Part shown: piece by piece, positions 1 to 11,600 of the stretch | Position numbering within the stretch: position 1 is the stretch's first letter | Layout: the number at the start of each line of letters is the position of its first letter | Assembly (NCBI RefSeq): GCF_002355595.1 | Contig: NZ_AP017422.1 | Coordinates: 4,216,001-4,280,000, forward strand | Reading direction: 5' to 3' | DNA length: 64,000 bases | From: Filimonas lacunae | Lineage (GTDB): Bacteria > Bacteroidota > Bacteroidia > Chitinophagales > Chitinophagaceae | Made by a program: the position numbers and the translations under genes | Notes under the pieces: generated by a model | Databases searched by the model: none | The model's input: only the letters and a program-made list of their open reading frames with translations | What the model was told of the DNA's origin: nothing

Positions 1-3000
1 CCACCCTGTTGCAGTGGCTTTATAAGGATCGTTCACCGTTCCGTTTCCACTCACAGTAGCCTTCCTTTGCTGCCATCCCTGGTTATACCGGAACATGTTC
101 ACCGGTTCGTCCGGCGCAAACGTGCTGCCCTGCTGTGTAGTAATCCAGCTCAATGTAGCGCTGATGTTAGCGCCCGCAGCCCACTGAATACCCCATTGTT
201 TTTGCACAGCTGCTGTAGTATCTGTTAACAGGTAATCTATAGTATCCTGTACCGTAACCACGCATTCACCGGCTGTGCCGCTGTTGGTAAGTATGATGGG
301 CGTATAATACTGGCTGCCGGTGCTTACGGGATAAGTGACTGCACTGCTGCCCACATAACGCTGCATTGCGCCATTGCCACTTACCACAAAAAAGCGGGGT
401 AATATTTCAAACATGTTTATCGCTTTACTGGCATCTACCTTACCCGAATCGCTGATGAACAATTGCACCTTGCCTTCATTGCTGCCAGGCGTCGTGCTTA
501 CTGCACGAAACTGTGTACCTGTTTTCAACAATCCCGACACCTGCAATGTAATACTGCTGTTGGGGGCTGTAGCGTTGGGCACCAATCCGGACAATGTGGT
601 GCTGCCGCTTAAATCCAGCACACCGGCTATAGCATAGGTATAATTACCAAAAGAAGCAGCGGTGTTAGTGCCAGCAGTGCTATGTAAAGCCGCCGCTTTT
701 ACCGTATAACCTTTAGCGATATGAATAGTTACTTTATTATTACCATAATCCGTAGCAGAAGCACTGCCATACCAACCCTGCAAATTACCACTTAACACCA
801 GGTTGGCTTTAATGCGGGCAGTGATGGCCTGCACGCCTGTTAATGCGCGTATGGAAGCAAAGTTATAGATACCGTCTCCGGCAATAGTGTACTCCCCATT
901 GGTGCCATCCAGTTCCAGCGTTATCTTATTCACGCTGGCATCTGTACCGCCAAATATCCCGGCGTTGTTTACATCTCCTTTGATACGCAGGTTTCTGCCA
1001 GTGCCATCTGTGGTAAAAACACCACCGGAGTCAATAGTCAGATTATTGATACCTACCAGCGCATTCAACCGGATGGTATCCCCTGTTGCAATGGTTACAT
1101 TACCCGAAGCACTGGTGCCCAATGCCACCGAATCCCAGGTACGTGTGCTGCTGTTATACTTTTCCCAAACACTCACACTACCTGTGTTATTAGTCCATAC
1201 ACCCGAAGCCCGCGAACGGAAATCTCCATTCAAAGGCACACTGGGGTCAATCTTTGCATAATAGCTGCGTGTAGCCGCGTAGCCCGCTTTGGAAGCCTGC
1301 ACATAATAGTAATACACCGTGCCTCTGGCAGGTAACGAATCTTTGGTGCTAAAGGCTACTACTGAATCGGCCACACCAGATAGGGTTTGCACTTTGGTAA
1401 AATGAATGCTGTCACTGCTTCTGTATACATCATAGGTTACCTCTGCCACCGGCCAGCACAGGTTCCAGCTGATCACCGTAGCATTGCTGATGCGTTGTGC
1501 ACGAAAATTGGCCACACTCAGCTCGGCAGTTACCGGGCCATTAATAGCCGGGAATGCAGTGTAAGGGTTCCAGCTGCCAAACAGGTTGGTATTGTTGTAA
1601 AAAGCTGCGGCTTCACTATCGCTCAATTGCTTAGACCAGCTAATGCGTTTGCTTACATCTACCGGGCCGCCGCTAAAGTTGCGGGTTTTGTATTCGCGGT
1701 AAAACACATTGGCGGTATCTATATTCCAGCTGCTCCAGCCCACAGGTTGTATAGAAGTGCCCATACGGGTGTTAAGAAAAGCTGTTTTAGGTTGGTTTTG
1801 CCAGGGACGGCCCAGGGTGTAACTGGTGATGCCCCTGTTTTGCGTAAGCAGACAATCGCGAAATACTTCGCCATAATTCACTGCTGCTGAGGTGGCAGCC
1901 GCCGTAACAAAACCTCCCGCACTGCCATCTACCCTGTCTCTCGGAAAAATGATACAGGAATCCATCACCAGTGTGCTGGAGCCAAAGATAAAATCGGTAT
2001 TGCCATCTATATAACAATTCAGTAGATAATGGCGATTATCACCACTATGATAAAAAGTATCCTGACCACCAATAAACCGGCAGTGGGTAAATACACATCT
2101 GTCGCCATTAACAGCAATAGCCAGAGCCTGCGGGCCATCGCCTGCATAACCTGTGGAATTTTCCACTGTAATGTTTAACATAAAAAAATCGCTCGCTTTC
2201 ACAGTGAGCGTAGCAGAAGTGCTGGTGCCTATAGTAACTCCATCCTCTACTTTTCCGGAATAAGAGTTCCAGCTGATAATAGTGTTGGAAGCGCTTTCCC
2301 CTACCAGGTGAATAAAAGGCTTATTGGAAGGGACGTTTACTTTCTCGCGATAAAAACCATTTTTAATAAATATCACATACGGCACTGTGCTACCAGCAGG
2401 CGCCGCATCAATAGCAGCCTGTAAGGTAGTGTAAGTACCGGAGCCATCTTTGGCTACCACCACATTGGCATTGTCTGCATTATATACCGTAATGGGATTA
2501 ACGGGCGTAGTGCTATTGCTCACAGCAGCCTGCGTTGCCACCGGCTGTGCATAGTTAAAAGCCTTATCGGCAGTATATATATAATAATGATAGGTAGTAC
2601 CGGATAACACAGGCAGCACATTGCCATTGTCTACAAAACTATGAGCGGTGCCTATATAGATCACTGTATCTGTAGCGCCTGCTTTGTTGCCTATGGCATA
2701 GATACCGTTGGCATTGAGTGCAGGTGTAGTAGCGGTAGCATTTCTTACTACCACATACCCACCGCCATCTGTGCCACTGGCGGGTGCAGCCCAGCTCACT
2801 GTAATGCTGGCTGTGGCATTATCGGCCACTGCCCAGGCGCTATCTACGCTGGCAGGTGCCATAGTATCTGCTACAGGACTGGCCTGGTTATCGGCCGGAT
2901 AAACCACCAGGTCATCCACATCAAAAGGCTTTACGATAGACGAGCCACCGCCGTTAAAACGCATGCCACCAAAGGCTACCTGTGGCGTATAGGCAGGATT

Positions 3001-5238
3001 TACCGAATACGGCATAGCCGCCTTTGCCCATCCTCCGTTGGTAGTGGCCCAGGTAGCCGTGCTGTATTGTGTGGTAAAGCTGGCGCTATCGGCCACCGCC
3101 AGCAGGCCGCCCACCACATTACCGGTGGCTGGCTGTGCTGCACGAAAATAGTATTGTACAATATATTTGGTACTGTTGCGAAAAACACTGTCTGTTACCG
3201 AAGGCGAATACAGGTTTTTAGTGCTGGCACTGGTGCTGGTATAAGTGAAATATTGATTACCGGTTCGGCTGGTACCATCTTTTACTATACTGCCCGAGCC
3301 GGAAGTGGTCCACACCTGTTGTGTCAGGTTAACACCCTGCGCCGGAGCAGTAGTAGACAAGTTGCCGGTTGCCTGATTTTCAAACCCACCTTCCATCACC
3401 GGAAAAACACCAATACGCTGCTTACGGTTTTCGGTTAAAGGGCTGCCGTTAATAGTAGTGCCATTCACAGCAAGTACTGTTGCTGTAGCGCCCGTGCTGG
3501 TGATAGTGACAGAGCCGCTATAGGTGCCGGTAGCAACGGCATTCAGCCGCACGCTTATCTGCTGCGCAGCTACCTGGGCATTCACAGGCGTTAACAGTAA
3601 TGTATCGTTCCAGTTGGTTCCGTTGGCCGACAATTCAAAACCTGCCGTAGCAATAATAGTAACGGGTGCAGTAAGGTTGTAGCCCGATGCGGCTAACGAT
3701 TGTTGTGCAGAAGGCGTGCCTAATGATTGCGCAAACGCGGTAAAAGTAGCATTGGCATACACCACAGGCGTGGTGGGTGTGGCTACACCTGTAATACTAT
3801 TGAGATAATTTTCCAGCTGGGTATATCCATTGGATGCAACTGCATTTCTATCAGATGCATCGTTGGCATTTAACCCGTTGGCTATTTCATAGGTATCAGG
3901 CATCCCATCATGATCGGTATCTGTTACAGCATTACCGGCATTCAACGCAGGCCAGGCATTCACGGTTTGTGCATAAGGCGTACCATGCGGATAACCACCC
4001 TGTACATCTATAATAGCACCGGTGCGGTTGCGCACATCGGCAACAATACGCGCATCCAGCGTATCCCTGTTGGGTAGGGAACAACCTGCCCCTTGCAATA
4101 CTGCTTCAAAAGCATCTGTAGCAGTTTGCGTGTTTAACGGATAACCCAGACTAAAAGGTGTAGTGGCTTTTACTGTGGCTATATCTGCCGTGCCTCCTTG
4201 CGGACTAACACCGCCCGCCCAGTTATCGGCCGTGTTAGTAGCCGAACCATCTACATAGTTACCCGCTACATACCATTTGCCATAAGGCGTATTATCAGAA
4301 TAACTGGGATTACAAACCCTGTAACGTACACCGCTGCCGGTGTTGGGGCCATACTTGTAATAGTTGTTCACTACATTATAATTCCCCCCTTCTCCGCCAT
4401 ATACCGTGTTAATACCCCAGTTATAAATTACATTGTTGCGAAAGTCTACATTCTCTACGCCTATTGTATTAGGTGTATAGGTGCTAATGCCCGAAAAACG
4501 CGGGTTACGGTTGCGGCAATGTGCCACCAGGTTATGGTGCATCGTACCTCTTTTAGCGCCCCATATACCGCCATAGCCATGCCGTTCGTAATCCGTATCG
4601 CCGGTTTCAAAGTGATAGGAATAGTTCAAAGGCTCTGACACCAGGCACCATTGTATCGTCAAATTATCGCCACGGTAAATGGTCAACGCTTCATCATTGC
4701 TCCAGCTGGCAGTAACATGGTCTATAATAATGTTACTAGGGCCAGTGCCACCAAATGCATCATCACCACCGCTGCCGTCCACCGGGTTACCATTGGCATC
4801 CAGCTTCTGCTGGTTTTTATCGCCCAGCCTGAAACGCATGTAACGTACAATCACGTTATCTCCGCTGATATGCACCGGGTAATCTGCCACGCAAATGCCA
4901 TCGCCCGGCGCTGTTTGTCCGGCTATAGTGGTGTTGGCTTTAATACCCAGCGAGCTGGTTAAATGAATAGTGCCCGCCACCCTAAACACTACCGTACGGT
5001 AAGTGGCTGTAGTGGTTAATGCATACCGTAAGCTACCCGGCAAACCATCATCACTCAGGTTGGTTACTTCCAACACAGTGGTGGGAATGGATGCCGTACC
5101 ACGTCCACCGGTGGTATACATACCTGCTCCTTCCGCACCGGGAAAGGCAGGCAGTTGCGCCTGTGCCGTTAGGGCGCTGCCCAACAGCAGGCAGGTTAGC
5201 CAACCTGCTGTAAGCATTTTTGTTTTCAGAAATAGCAT
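1..5238 (-). CDS. Bifunctional secreted pectate lyase (PL1-like) / pectinesterase (CE8), 3' end outside window
   Basis: The frame is open from the ATG at 5238 to the window edge (1746 codons, no stop), so the C-terminus is missing. A signal peptide ends in an AQAQ-like site near residue 25. Residues about 25-420 are a right-handed beta-helix of the PL1 pectate lyase type, with IDHVTASWSNDE near 170 and HHNLVAHCRNRNPRF near 235-250. A calcium-type DTDHDGMPDTYE motif follows near 439. Residues about 600-900 hold a carbohydrate-binding-like beta domain and an FN3 domain. Residues about 920-1200 are a CE8 pectin methylesterase with GQDTFYHSG (1057), a DGNTDFIFG motif (about 1080) and LGRPW (about 1140). 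Another FN3 and Ser/Thr-rich beta repeats follow. Demethylation by CE8 would create the substrate of the lyase. It is the last visible gene of a SusCD operon, 23 bp after its neighbour. The exact PL family is inferred by eye. Confidence 0.9.
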   Translation of the reverse strand, partial: MLFLKTKMLTAGWLTCLLLGSALTAQAQLPAFPGAEGAGMYTTGGRGTASIPTTVLEVTNLSDDGLPGSLRYALTTTATYRTVVFRVAGTIHLTSSLGIKANTTIAGQTAPGDGICVADYPVHISGDNVIVRYMRFRLGDKNQQKLDANGNPVDGSGGDDAFGGTGPSNIIIDHVTASWSNDEALTIYRGDNLTIQWCLVSEPLNYSYHFETGDTDYERHGYGGIWGAKRGTMHHNLVAHCRNRNPRFSGISTYTPNTIGVENVDFRNNVIYNWGINTVYGGEGGNYNVVNNYYKYGPNTGSGVRYRVCNPSYSDNTPYGKWYVAGNYVDGSATNTADNWAGGVSPQGGTADIATVKATTPFSLGYPLNTQTATDAFEAVLQGAGCSLPNRDTLDARIVADVRNRTGAIIDVQGGYPHGTPYAQTVNAWPALNAGNAVTDTDHDGMPDTYEIANGLNANDASDRNAVASNGYTQLENYLNSITGVATPTTPVVYANATFTAFAQSLGTPSAQQSLAASGYNLTAPVTIIATAGFELSANGTNWNDTLLLTPVNAQVAAQQISVRLNAVATGTYSGSVTITSTGATATVLAVNGTTINGSPLTENRKQRIGVFPVMEGGFENQATGNLSTTAPAQGVNLTQQVWTTSGSGSIVKDGTSRTGNQYFTYTSTSASTKNLYSPSVTDSVFRNSTKYIVQYYFRAAQPATGNVVGGLLAVADSASFTTQYSTATWATTNGGWAKAAMPYSVNPAYTPQVAFGGMRFNGGGSSIVKPFDVDDLVVYPADNQASPVADTMAPASVDSAWAVADNATASITVSWAAPASGTDGGGYVVVRNATATTPALNANGIYAIGNKAGATDTVIYIGTAHSFVDNGNVLPVLSGTTYHYYIYTADKAFNYAQPVATQAAVSNSTTPVNPITVYNADNANVVVAKDGSGTYTTLQAAIDAAPAGSTVPYVIFIKNGFYREKVNVPSNKPFIHLVGESASNTIISWNSYSGKVEDGVTIGTSTSATLTVKASDFFMLNITVENSTGYAGDGPQALAIAVNGDRCVFTHCRFIGGQDTFYHSGDNRHYLLNCYIDGNTDFIFGSSTLVMDSCIIFPRDRVDGSAGGFVTAAATSAAVNYGEVFRDCLLTQNRGITSYTLGRPWQNQPKTAFLNTRMGTSIQPVGWSSWNIDTANVFYREYKTRNFSGGPVDVSKRISWSKQLSDSEAAAFYNNTNLFGSWNPYTAFPAINGPVTAELSVANFRAQRISNATVISWNLCWPVAEVTYDVYRSSDSIHFTKVQTLSGVADSVVAFSTKDSLPARGTVYYYYVQASKAGYAATRSYYAKIDPSVPLNGDFRSRASGVWTNNTGSVSVWEKYNSSTRTWDSVALGTSASGNVTIATGDTIRLNALVGINNLTIDSGGVFTTDGTGRNLRIKGDVNNAGIFGGTDASVNKITLELDGTNGEYTIAGDGIYNFASIRALTGVQAITARIKANLVLSGNLQGWYGSASATDYGNNKVTIHIAKGYTVKAAALHSTAGTNTAASFGNYTYAIAGVLDLSGSTTLSGLVPNATAPNSSITLQVSGLLKTGTQFRAVSTTPGSNEGKVQLFISDSGKVDASKAINMFEILPRFFVVSGNGAMQRYVGSSAVTYPVSTGSQYYTPIILTNSGTAGECVVTVQDTIDYLLTDTTAAVQKQWGIQWAAGANISATLSWITTQQGSTFAPDEPVNMFRYNQGWQQRKATVSGNGTVNDPYKATATGW

Positions 5239-5261
5239 ACAATCGTTTTATGGTGTTAGTG

Positions 5262-6812
5262 TTATCTCCAGCGTGGATCGCCTGCGGTGTTCTTTGCGGG
5301 GAAAGCATTATCGGCTATCTTAAAATCACCTGCCAGCGGGGCCACCCACAGTTGGTTGGATGGACGTGTATAAGTGGTGATAACCGGAAAATCGTTACCG
5401 GCCGATGTGTGATCGGATGTGCGGTAATTATTAGCCAGCGATATCACCGTTCCACTTCCCATACGCACATCCCGCACGGTAAGCGCCCCTGCGCTGTTTT
5501 TACCAATACCAAACAGACAATTGGTTACTGTAATACCATTGGCAATCATATTGGTATTATAATCGAAATAATAATTTTTACTGTTACCTAATGGCGCTTC
5601 ATTAAAAGTGCAGGCATCTACCAGCACCGTGTTAGCAGCAGATGCACTGGCTACCACTCCCTCTACTTTATAAATAGTACTGTTGGTAATAGCGATGTTA
5701 TCAATTTTACAGGTGGCAGCAATGTTCAGCACCTGGTAGTTACCAATACTGTCTACAATGCAGTTATCTATTACAAACGTGCCCATATTCAGTGTTCCGG
5801 ACTGTAACCGCACCATACCCCGGAATATTTCCATGCGGCTGTTTACAAACTTGAGCTTGCCCACATTGGCGCTGTTGGTGTTATTGAATATATAGCGCGA
5901 AGCATAGTTATCGCTATACATGTGTACATCGTTAAACTCAACAGAATCAATGGCAGCGGCGGCAGCAAAGCTGAGGTTGCTGGTAAAATACAGGTGCGCC
6001 TGTGTGGTATTTTCCAGGTCGGGGGCACTCATGATGATCAATGATTTATCTATGGCATAACCCGCGTTCATGTTATAGGTTTCGCCCCTGCGTAACAGTA
6101 TCACGCTGCCGGATGTTACTTTGGGCAAGGTATCCAGCAAAACGGAAGGCTTACCAGTGATACCGGATAAATCTATAATAGTGCCCGCAAAAGGCGCTTT
6201 GGAAGAAAAGTTGGCGCTGCCCCTGGCATCACTGCCACTGTACAAAACAATGATGTACGGTGTGCCTGCCTCCAGACCTGTAGCTACCACATACTCATTG
6301 GTAACATCCGTTGCGGTAAGGGTTACTTCCTTTACCACCGTGCTATCGGCGGCTTTCAATATTTTCACTGCTGTTACCGGTGCGCCTTTAGTGCTCCACC
6401 TTATGCGAACAGAGTTGGTGGTAATATCTTCCAGCCCCGGTGTTTTTAAAATAGACGATAACGTTTTAATCTCACCCAGCTTAGCCCATTTACTATTGCG
6501 GGCAGTATCGGCAGCAATGGCTCTTACCCGCAGCTGGTACAACTGGCTAAACAACAGTTTGGTAACCACTGCATAACTGGTGTCGGTTGCCACCGTAACA
6601 TCCACAGTGGCAAAAGCATCTTTACTTAACTGCAGTTCATATTGCACTGCTCCCCCAATCTTTTGCCAGCCTACTTCAATGGTATTGGAATCGGCAGACA
6701 ATACACCGGCAGATACTGGCCGGAACAAGCGTGGCGCTTCCACATCGTCATGTTTTTTGCAGGCGGTTATCATCACTCCTGCCACCATTGCTATTGCGAG
6801 TAATTTTTTCAT
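5262..6812 (-). CDS. FN3 and beta-helix surface lipoprotein (DUF4957/DUF5123-like)
   Basis: The 516-residue protein has a lipoprotein signal peptide ending in VMITAC (Cys18) followed by KK, so it is probably displayed on the outer membrane. Two fibronectin type III-like modules (about 30-120 and 125-215) precede a right-handed beta-helix (about 225-500) rich in VxxxNxxI turns. It ends in FPAKNTAGDPRW, an ending I associate with DUF5123 proteins of pectin loci. No lyase catalytic motif is evident, so it may bind or present pectin rather than cleave it; weak lyase activity cannot be excluded. It sits 26 bp after susD and 23 bp before the lyase/esterase gene, in the same operon. Confidence 0.85.
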   Translation of the reverse strand: MKKLLAIAMVAGVMITACKKHDDVEAPRLFRPVSAGVLSADSNTIEVGWQKIGGAVQYELQLSKDAFATVDVTVATDTSYAVVTKLLFSQLYQLRVRAIAADTARNSKWAKLGEIKTLSSILKTPGLEDITTNSVRIRWSTKGAPVTAVKILKAADSTVVKEVTLTATDVTNEYVVATGLEAGTPYIIVLYSGSDARGSANFSSKAPFAGTIIDLSGITGKPSVLLDTLPKVTSGSVILLRRGETYNMNAGYAIDKSLIIMSAPDLENTTQAHLYFTSNLSFAAAAAIDSVEFNDVHMYSDNYASRYIFNNTNSANVGKLKFVNSRMEIFRGMVRLQSGTLNMGTFVIDNCIVDSIGNYQVLNIAATCKIDNIAITNSTIYKVEGVVASASAANTVLVDACTFNEAPLGNSKNYYFDYNTNMIANGITVTNCLFGIGKNSAGALTVRDVRMGSGTVISLANNYRTSDHTSAGNDFPVITTYTRPSNQLWVAPLAGDFKIADNAFPAKNTAGDPRWR

Positions 6813-6838
6813 ACTTCTTTGTTTACAATCCTGAAATG

Positions 6839-8647
6839 TTAATAACCGTACTGATTGCTTAACGAACCCTGTGCAGCAGTAATTACCGAACCATGCAGCG
6901 GCAACACGTATCGTACAGGCGTTTGACCCGTGTTATCGGTATAACCCCGCCATTGCCACAGGTTGTAGTTGGCCGGGCTGTTGGTGGTAGTATTCCATAA
7001 ACCGCGCATCCACGTGGTTTTGATACTATATTCAGCCGGCACAGCACCAGTGTATTTCTGAAAGCGGTTTAAGAAAGTAACACTCTTATCGGCGTTTCTT
7101 TTCGCATACAGATAATCCGGCAAATTGGAATAAGTGCCTACACCTGCCACCGCATCTTGTCCCATCTGGTTTAACAGGTTACGGGTATCTGCTATTTTCC
7201 GGCTATACAGGTTCCAGCGCACCAGGTCAAACTTCCTGATCATTTCACCGCCCAGCTCCCAGGCACGTTCATTTACAATAGCATTGAAGAAACCCACTTT
7301 GCCCGATGCCTGTGTAGCAAGATAATTTTCTACCTTCTCGCCCCATTGCGCTACCGGAAAAGCGCGTTGTCTTACTTTACGTAAGGCATCTTTCGCTATT
7401 TCCGTAGGACCATTTAATTCATTCTCGCTTTCTGCCAGCATCAGCAACACATCTGCGTAACGCATCAGCGGCCAGTTAATGCTGGTACCCTTGGCCGATG
7501 CAGGACCTAACGGGGTAGGCACCAGTATGCGGTTCCATTTGTTGATGGTAATAGAGGTTACGGCTACCGGGGCCTGCGCCAGGGTATCGTTATAACTGAT
7601 GAGCGAGCAGGTGGCCGGCAAACGCAGATCGGTAGTATCGAACGAGTAATAATAGCTTGGGGCAAAACCGAATTGTATGGTAGTAGAACCAAAAGAATGG
7701 TAACTTGTACCATTGGTTACCCCCACCCCTGTACACCAACCTACATCACCATATCCCGGAGGATAGGCCACTTCATACAATATATCATCGTTCACCGGTT
7801 TAATGTATTTGTTCTCATTCATAAACACGGTAGCAAAATCTGTCAGCGCCCTTGGCTTCAGCTCTACCAGCTTTTTACAGTAGGTGTTCGCTATTTTGTA
7901 ATAATCCAGATAATCTTCTTTGCGCTTCATTTCCATATCCGGATACAGCCAGTAACCACCACGCATCAGTGCCAGGCGGGCAATCAACGCGGTTACAAAT
8001 TCGCGGTTGATAATTTCAATGCCGTTTGTCAGCTGATCGGCCCATTGCATTTTAGGTTCAATCGCTATCAGGTCATTGATTAAAAAAGTAAGTATAGAAT
8101 CGCGGCCGGTACGTGGCAGGTAAAAATTATCGCCGGCACGCGAAGGCTTGGTATTCAAAGGCACATCGCCCCAGTGATGCATCAGCAGCATATACCAGTA
8201 AGCACGCAGGGCTTTTACTTCGCCCAGCATATTCAGGTAATTGACATTATTAGGTGCTTTAGGCAACGCTATGGTAGTTAAGCCGTATTCACACTCATTG
8301 GCCCGGTTAATAGCACTATAGGCATTGTTCCATACCGTAAGCAAATCGGCATTGGAAGTAGTGGCTTCAAACGACCACAGATCTCTTCTGGCCCCATCGG
8401 GCGAAGCGCCTACTGTCAAACCCACTTCTACATCGGTATTACCAGCAAACAAAGTAGACACGCGCGACGTAAATGCATCCTGGTTAAACAGGGCATATAC
8501 CATATACACCGACTTACGGGCGTCTGATTCGGAGCTGAACACATACTCCTCGGGAAAGCGGGAAGGCGAATCGGATTCCAGGAATTTTTTACAGCCCCCC
8601 AGCAGCAGCGCTGCCATCACTACCCCTATATATATCGAACATTTCAT
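6839..8647 (-). CDS. SusD/RagB family outer-membrane glycan-binding lipoprotein
   Basis: A 602-residue lipoprotein whose signal peptide ends in LLLGGC (Cys19), then KKFLE, a typical SusD start. SusD proteins cap the extracellular face of the SusC pore and bind the incoming oligosaccharide. The N-terminal half has the helical TPR-like pattern (EVKALRAYWYMLLMHHWGDVP near residue 140), and the C-terminal half carries the common NERAWELGGEMIRKFDLVRW motif near 460. It follows susC by 27 bp. The linked enzymes suggest pectic oligosaccharides as ligand; that is inference from context. Confidence 0.96.
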   Translation of the reverse strand: MKCSIYIGVVMAALLLGGCKKFLESDSPSRFPEEYVFSSESDARKSVYMVYALFNQDAFTSRVSTLFAGNTDVEVGLTVGASPDGARRDLWSFEATTSNADLLTVWNNAYSAINRANECEYGLTTIALPKAPNNVNYLNMLGEVKALRAYWYMLLMHHWGDVPLNTKPSRAGDNFYLPRTGRDSILTFLINDLIAIEPKMQWADQLTNGIEIINREFVTALIARLALMRGGYWLYPDMEMKRKEDYLDYYKIANTYCKKLVELKPRALTDFATVFMNENKYIKPVNDDILYEVAYPPGYGDVGWCTGVGVTNGTSYHSFGSTTIQFGFAPSYYYSFDTTDLRLPATCSLISYNDTLAQAPVAVTSITINKWNRILVPTPLGPASAKGTSINWPLMRYADVLLMLAESENELNGPTEIAKDALRKVRQRAFPVAQWGEKVENYLATQASGKVGFFNAIVNERAWELGGEMIRKFDLVRWNLYSRKIADTRNLLNQMGQDAVAGVGTYSNLPDYLYAKRNADKSVTFLNRFQKYTGAVPAEYSIKTTWMRGLWNTTTNSPANYNLWQWRGYTDNTGQTPVRYVLPLHGSVITAAQGSLSNQYGY

Positions 8648-8674
8648 GATAAACGAATTAAGGCTTTGGAAGAA

Positions 8675-11600
8675 TTAAAAGGTTACGTTCACACCCACGG
8701 TATACGATCTGCTTTTAGGATAAGCGCTGTAATCCACACCCGGTGTCAGCTGGCTGTAGCCGCTGCTGCGCGTGGTGCTCACTTCCGGATCGTAGCCGCT
8801 ATAACCGGTGATAAGAAAGGCGTTATACACTGTGGCATACACACGTAGCTTGGTCATATAAATAGCCTTGATCAGCTTAGACGGTACGGAGTAACCGATA
8901 GAAAAAGTATTTAACCGCAGGAATGAACCATTTTCCACAGCCCAGGAATGGAAATAAGGCGAAGCCGTGCCCATAGAAAAAGGCGACCATATTTTAGGAT
9001 TGGGATTTAAAGCCGCCAGCTGTTTCAGATCTGTTACCAGCTCGCCTGCACTATTGATATAATGGAAACGGTTGTCATAGTTAGAAGTGTTCAACATGTT
9101 ACCATAGCTGGTACGGTACAACATGTTAAAGGATATTTTACCGGTGTTATATACACTATTGCCATATACCCAGTTAAAGAAAGCAGTGACATCAAAACCT
9201 TTATAAGAAGCACTTACGCCAAACCCGCCGGTAGCTTTAGGCAATGCGTTACCTATTACCTTGCGATCGGCGGCAGTGATATCACCGGAATCATCCAGGT
9301 CTTTCAACTTCAAGGTACCCGGCCTTACCCCAATACCACCCAGGTCGGCAGAAGGCACACCGCTTTTTAAAATATACTTGCGGGTAGAAGCATCGTAAGA
9401 ATCAAAATCATCCACCGAGTACATGCCATCTGTTACATAGCCATACATTAAGCCGATGGTTTGGCCTACATACAGGCGGTAATCATCCTGGCTTTTTAAA
9501 TCCGTACCTGCCCAGTTACTGTTGAACAATCTTTCATCCACCCCATCCAGCTTATCAATTCTGGCCCTGTTAATACCGATGTTAAAGTTCAGCTCCACAT
9601 TTAAATCCTTCTTCGATACAACGGTAGCATTCAAAGCCAGCTCAATACCCCTGTTGCTGGTTTGGCCAATATTACGCTGTTGCGTAGGGAAGCCGGTAGT
9701 AGGCGGTATAGCCGACTGCACCAGCAGGTCTTTGGTAGTGTTATGATAAAAATCCAGCGTACCGTTTACTTTGTTAAACAGGGTAAAGTCTAAGCCAATG
9801 TTACGGGTAATGGTGGTTTCCCATCTTACATCAGGGTTGGTCAATTGCGAGCTGGCATAGGTATAATACGGATTGGCTACATCTCCTGCACCATAAGGTC
9901 TGGTAACGCTTGGCGTAAACAACACCCGCCATTGATCAGAGCTGATATTGTTATTACCCGCTACACCATAACTGGCCCGCAGTTTTAAATCGGTGATAAA
10001 GGTGAAATTCTTCATGAAGTCCTCCGAAGAGATACGCCATGCCGCAGAAGCTGCCGGAAAGGCGCCCCATTGTTTGCCGGGAGCAAAACGAGTGCTGCCA
10101 TCATAACGAATGGTAAAGTTTAATATATACTTCTTCTGAAACTGGTAAATAGCCTGACCAAAGAAAGAAGCAGTTTTATCGGCCGCCATTTCTGTGGTGG
10201 TATGCTGATCCTGTGTGCCCAGGCTCATAGTGGCAAACAGCTTTTCGGGTAAGATATCCGCATTGAAATATTTAGCACGGTTATATTCTTCAAAGCCTTT
10301 GTTGCGCGAAAGTATTTCCTGCCCTAACAATACATTCAAATCGTGATTGGCATTCTTTTTCACGGCCACACGCAACGTGTTGGTAAGGCGGTAATCTTCT
10401 GTTTGTGTTTGGGTAATTTCACCCATAGGCAGGTTACCTCCTTCGTTACGGGCAGTGCTGGTAAGCGGGCCATAGTAACGGCGGTTTTGTGCATAACTAA
10501 GGCCATAACTGGCTTCTGTGCGATACGTAATGCTTTTATTAATATTCCACGACAAACCGGCGTTGAAGCTAAACAAGCGCCCGGTTCTTTTGCGGTAATC
10601 CTGATCGGTTAATTTCAGCGGGTTTACCAGGCTGGATAAAAACTGTTCATAATCATCGCCGGCACCGGGATCTATGATCACCATATCCGCAATACCATTT
10701 ACCGGCCTTGTGGTAATACCATCGCCAATTCTAAAGTTAGAGCTGCCCGAAGAACCCGCACCATTGATAATAGTGTTGGTATAACGCATAGCCATATCAA
10801 ACTTCAACGCTTTGGAAATTTCGTGGTTCAGCTTGAAGTTGAGGTAATATCGTTTGAAGTTATTGCTGGCAATTAAACCCGCTTCTTTGTTGTGGGTAAA
10901 GTTGAGCGCCACCTTTGTTTTATCGTTACCGCCGGTAAGGCTTACACTGTTCTGTTGTGAGTAAGACGGGCTGCCATACAATTGCTGTTGCCAATCGGTG
11001 CCCTTCTGGTATTTATACAATTCCAGGTCTTCATAATCACCAAAGTACTTGGTAAAATTATCTACATCCGTCTGGCTTTTCAAACGCGCATACTCATACT
11101 GCGCCAACACAAATTCGTAGGGCGATAACACTTCCAGTTTCTTTGGCAGTTGCCGGGACTGCATAAAACCATTGTAATTAATAGAAGTTTTACCCCCCTT
11201 CGCACTTTTGGTAGTGATGATGATAACGCCGTTAGCACCTGCTGCACCATAGATTGCTGCAGTAGCTGCATCTTTCAGAATATCAATGGTAGCAATATCT
11301 GCCGGGGCAATATCATTGATGCTGTTTACCCTAAAACCATCTACTATATATAACGGATCGTTACTGCCTGTGATGGAACCACCACCGCGCACCCGTATCA
11401 CTACCTCTGCACCGGGCTGTCCATCCACCGTAGTTACCTGCACGCCGGGCAAACGGCCGGTAAGCGCTTCCGCTGCACTTGATACCGGAATTTTTTCCAG
11501 TTGCGCCCCGCTTAACGAAGACACAGTACCCGTTAAATCTTTTCTTTTCACCGCCTGGTAGCCAATCACCACCACATCCTCCATACTCTTATTCATTTCT

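Noticed and set aside
2641-3438. 265-codon plus-strand ORF
   Set aside because: Entirely antisense to the pectate lyase/pectinesterase gene, Cys/His-rich with no domain; shadow frame.
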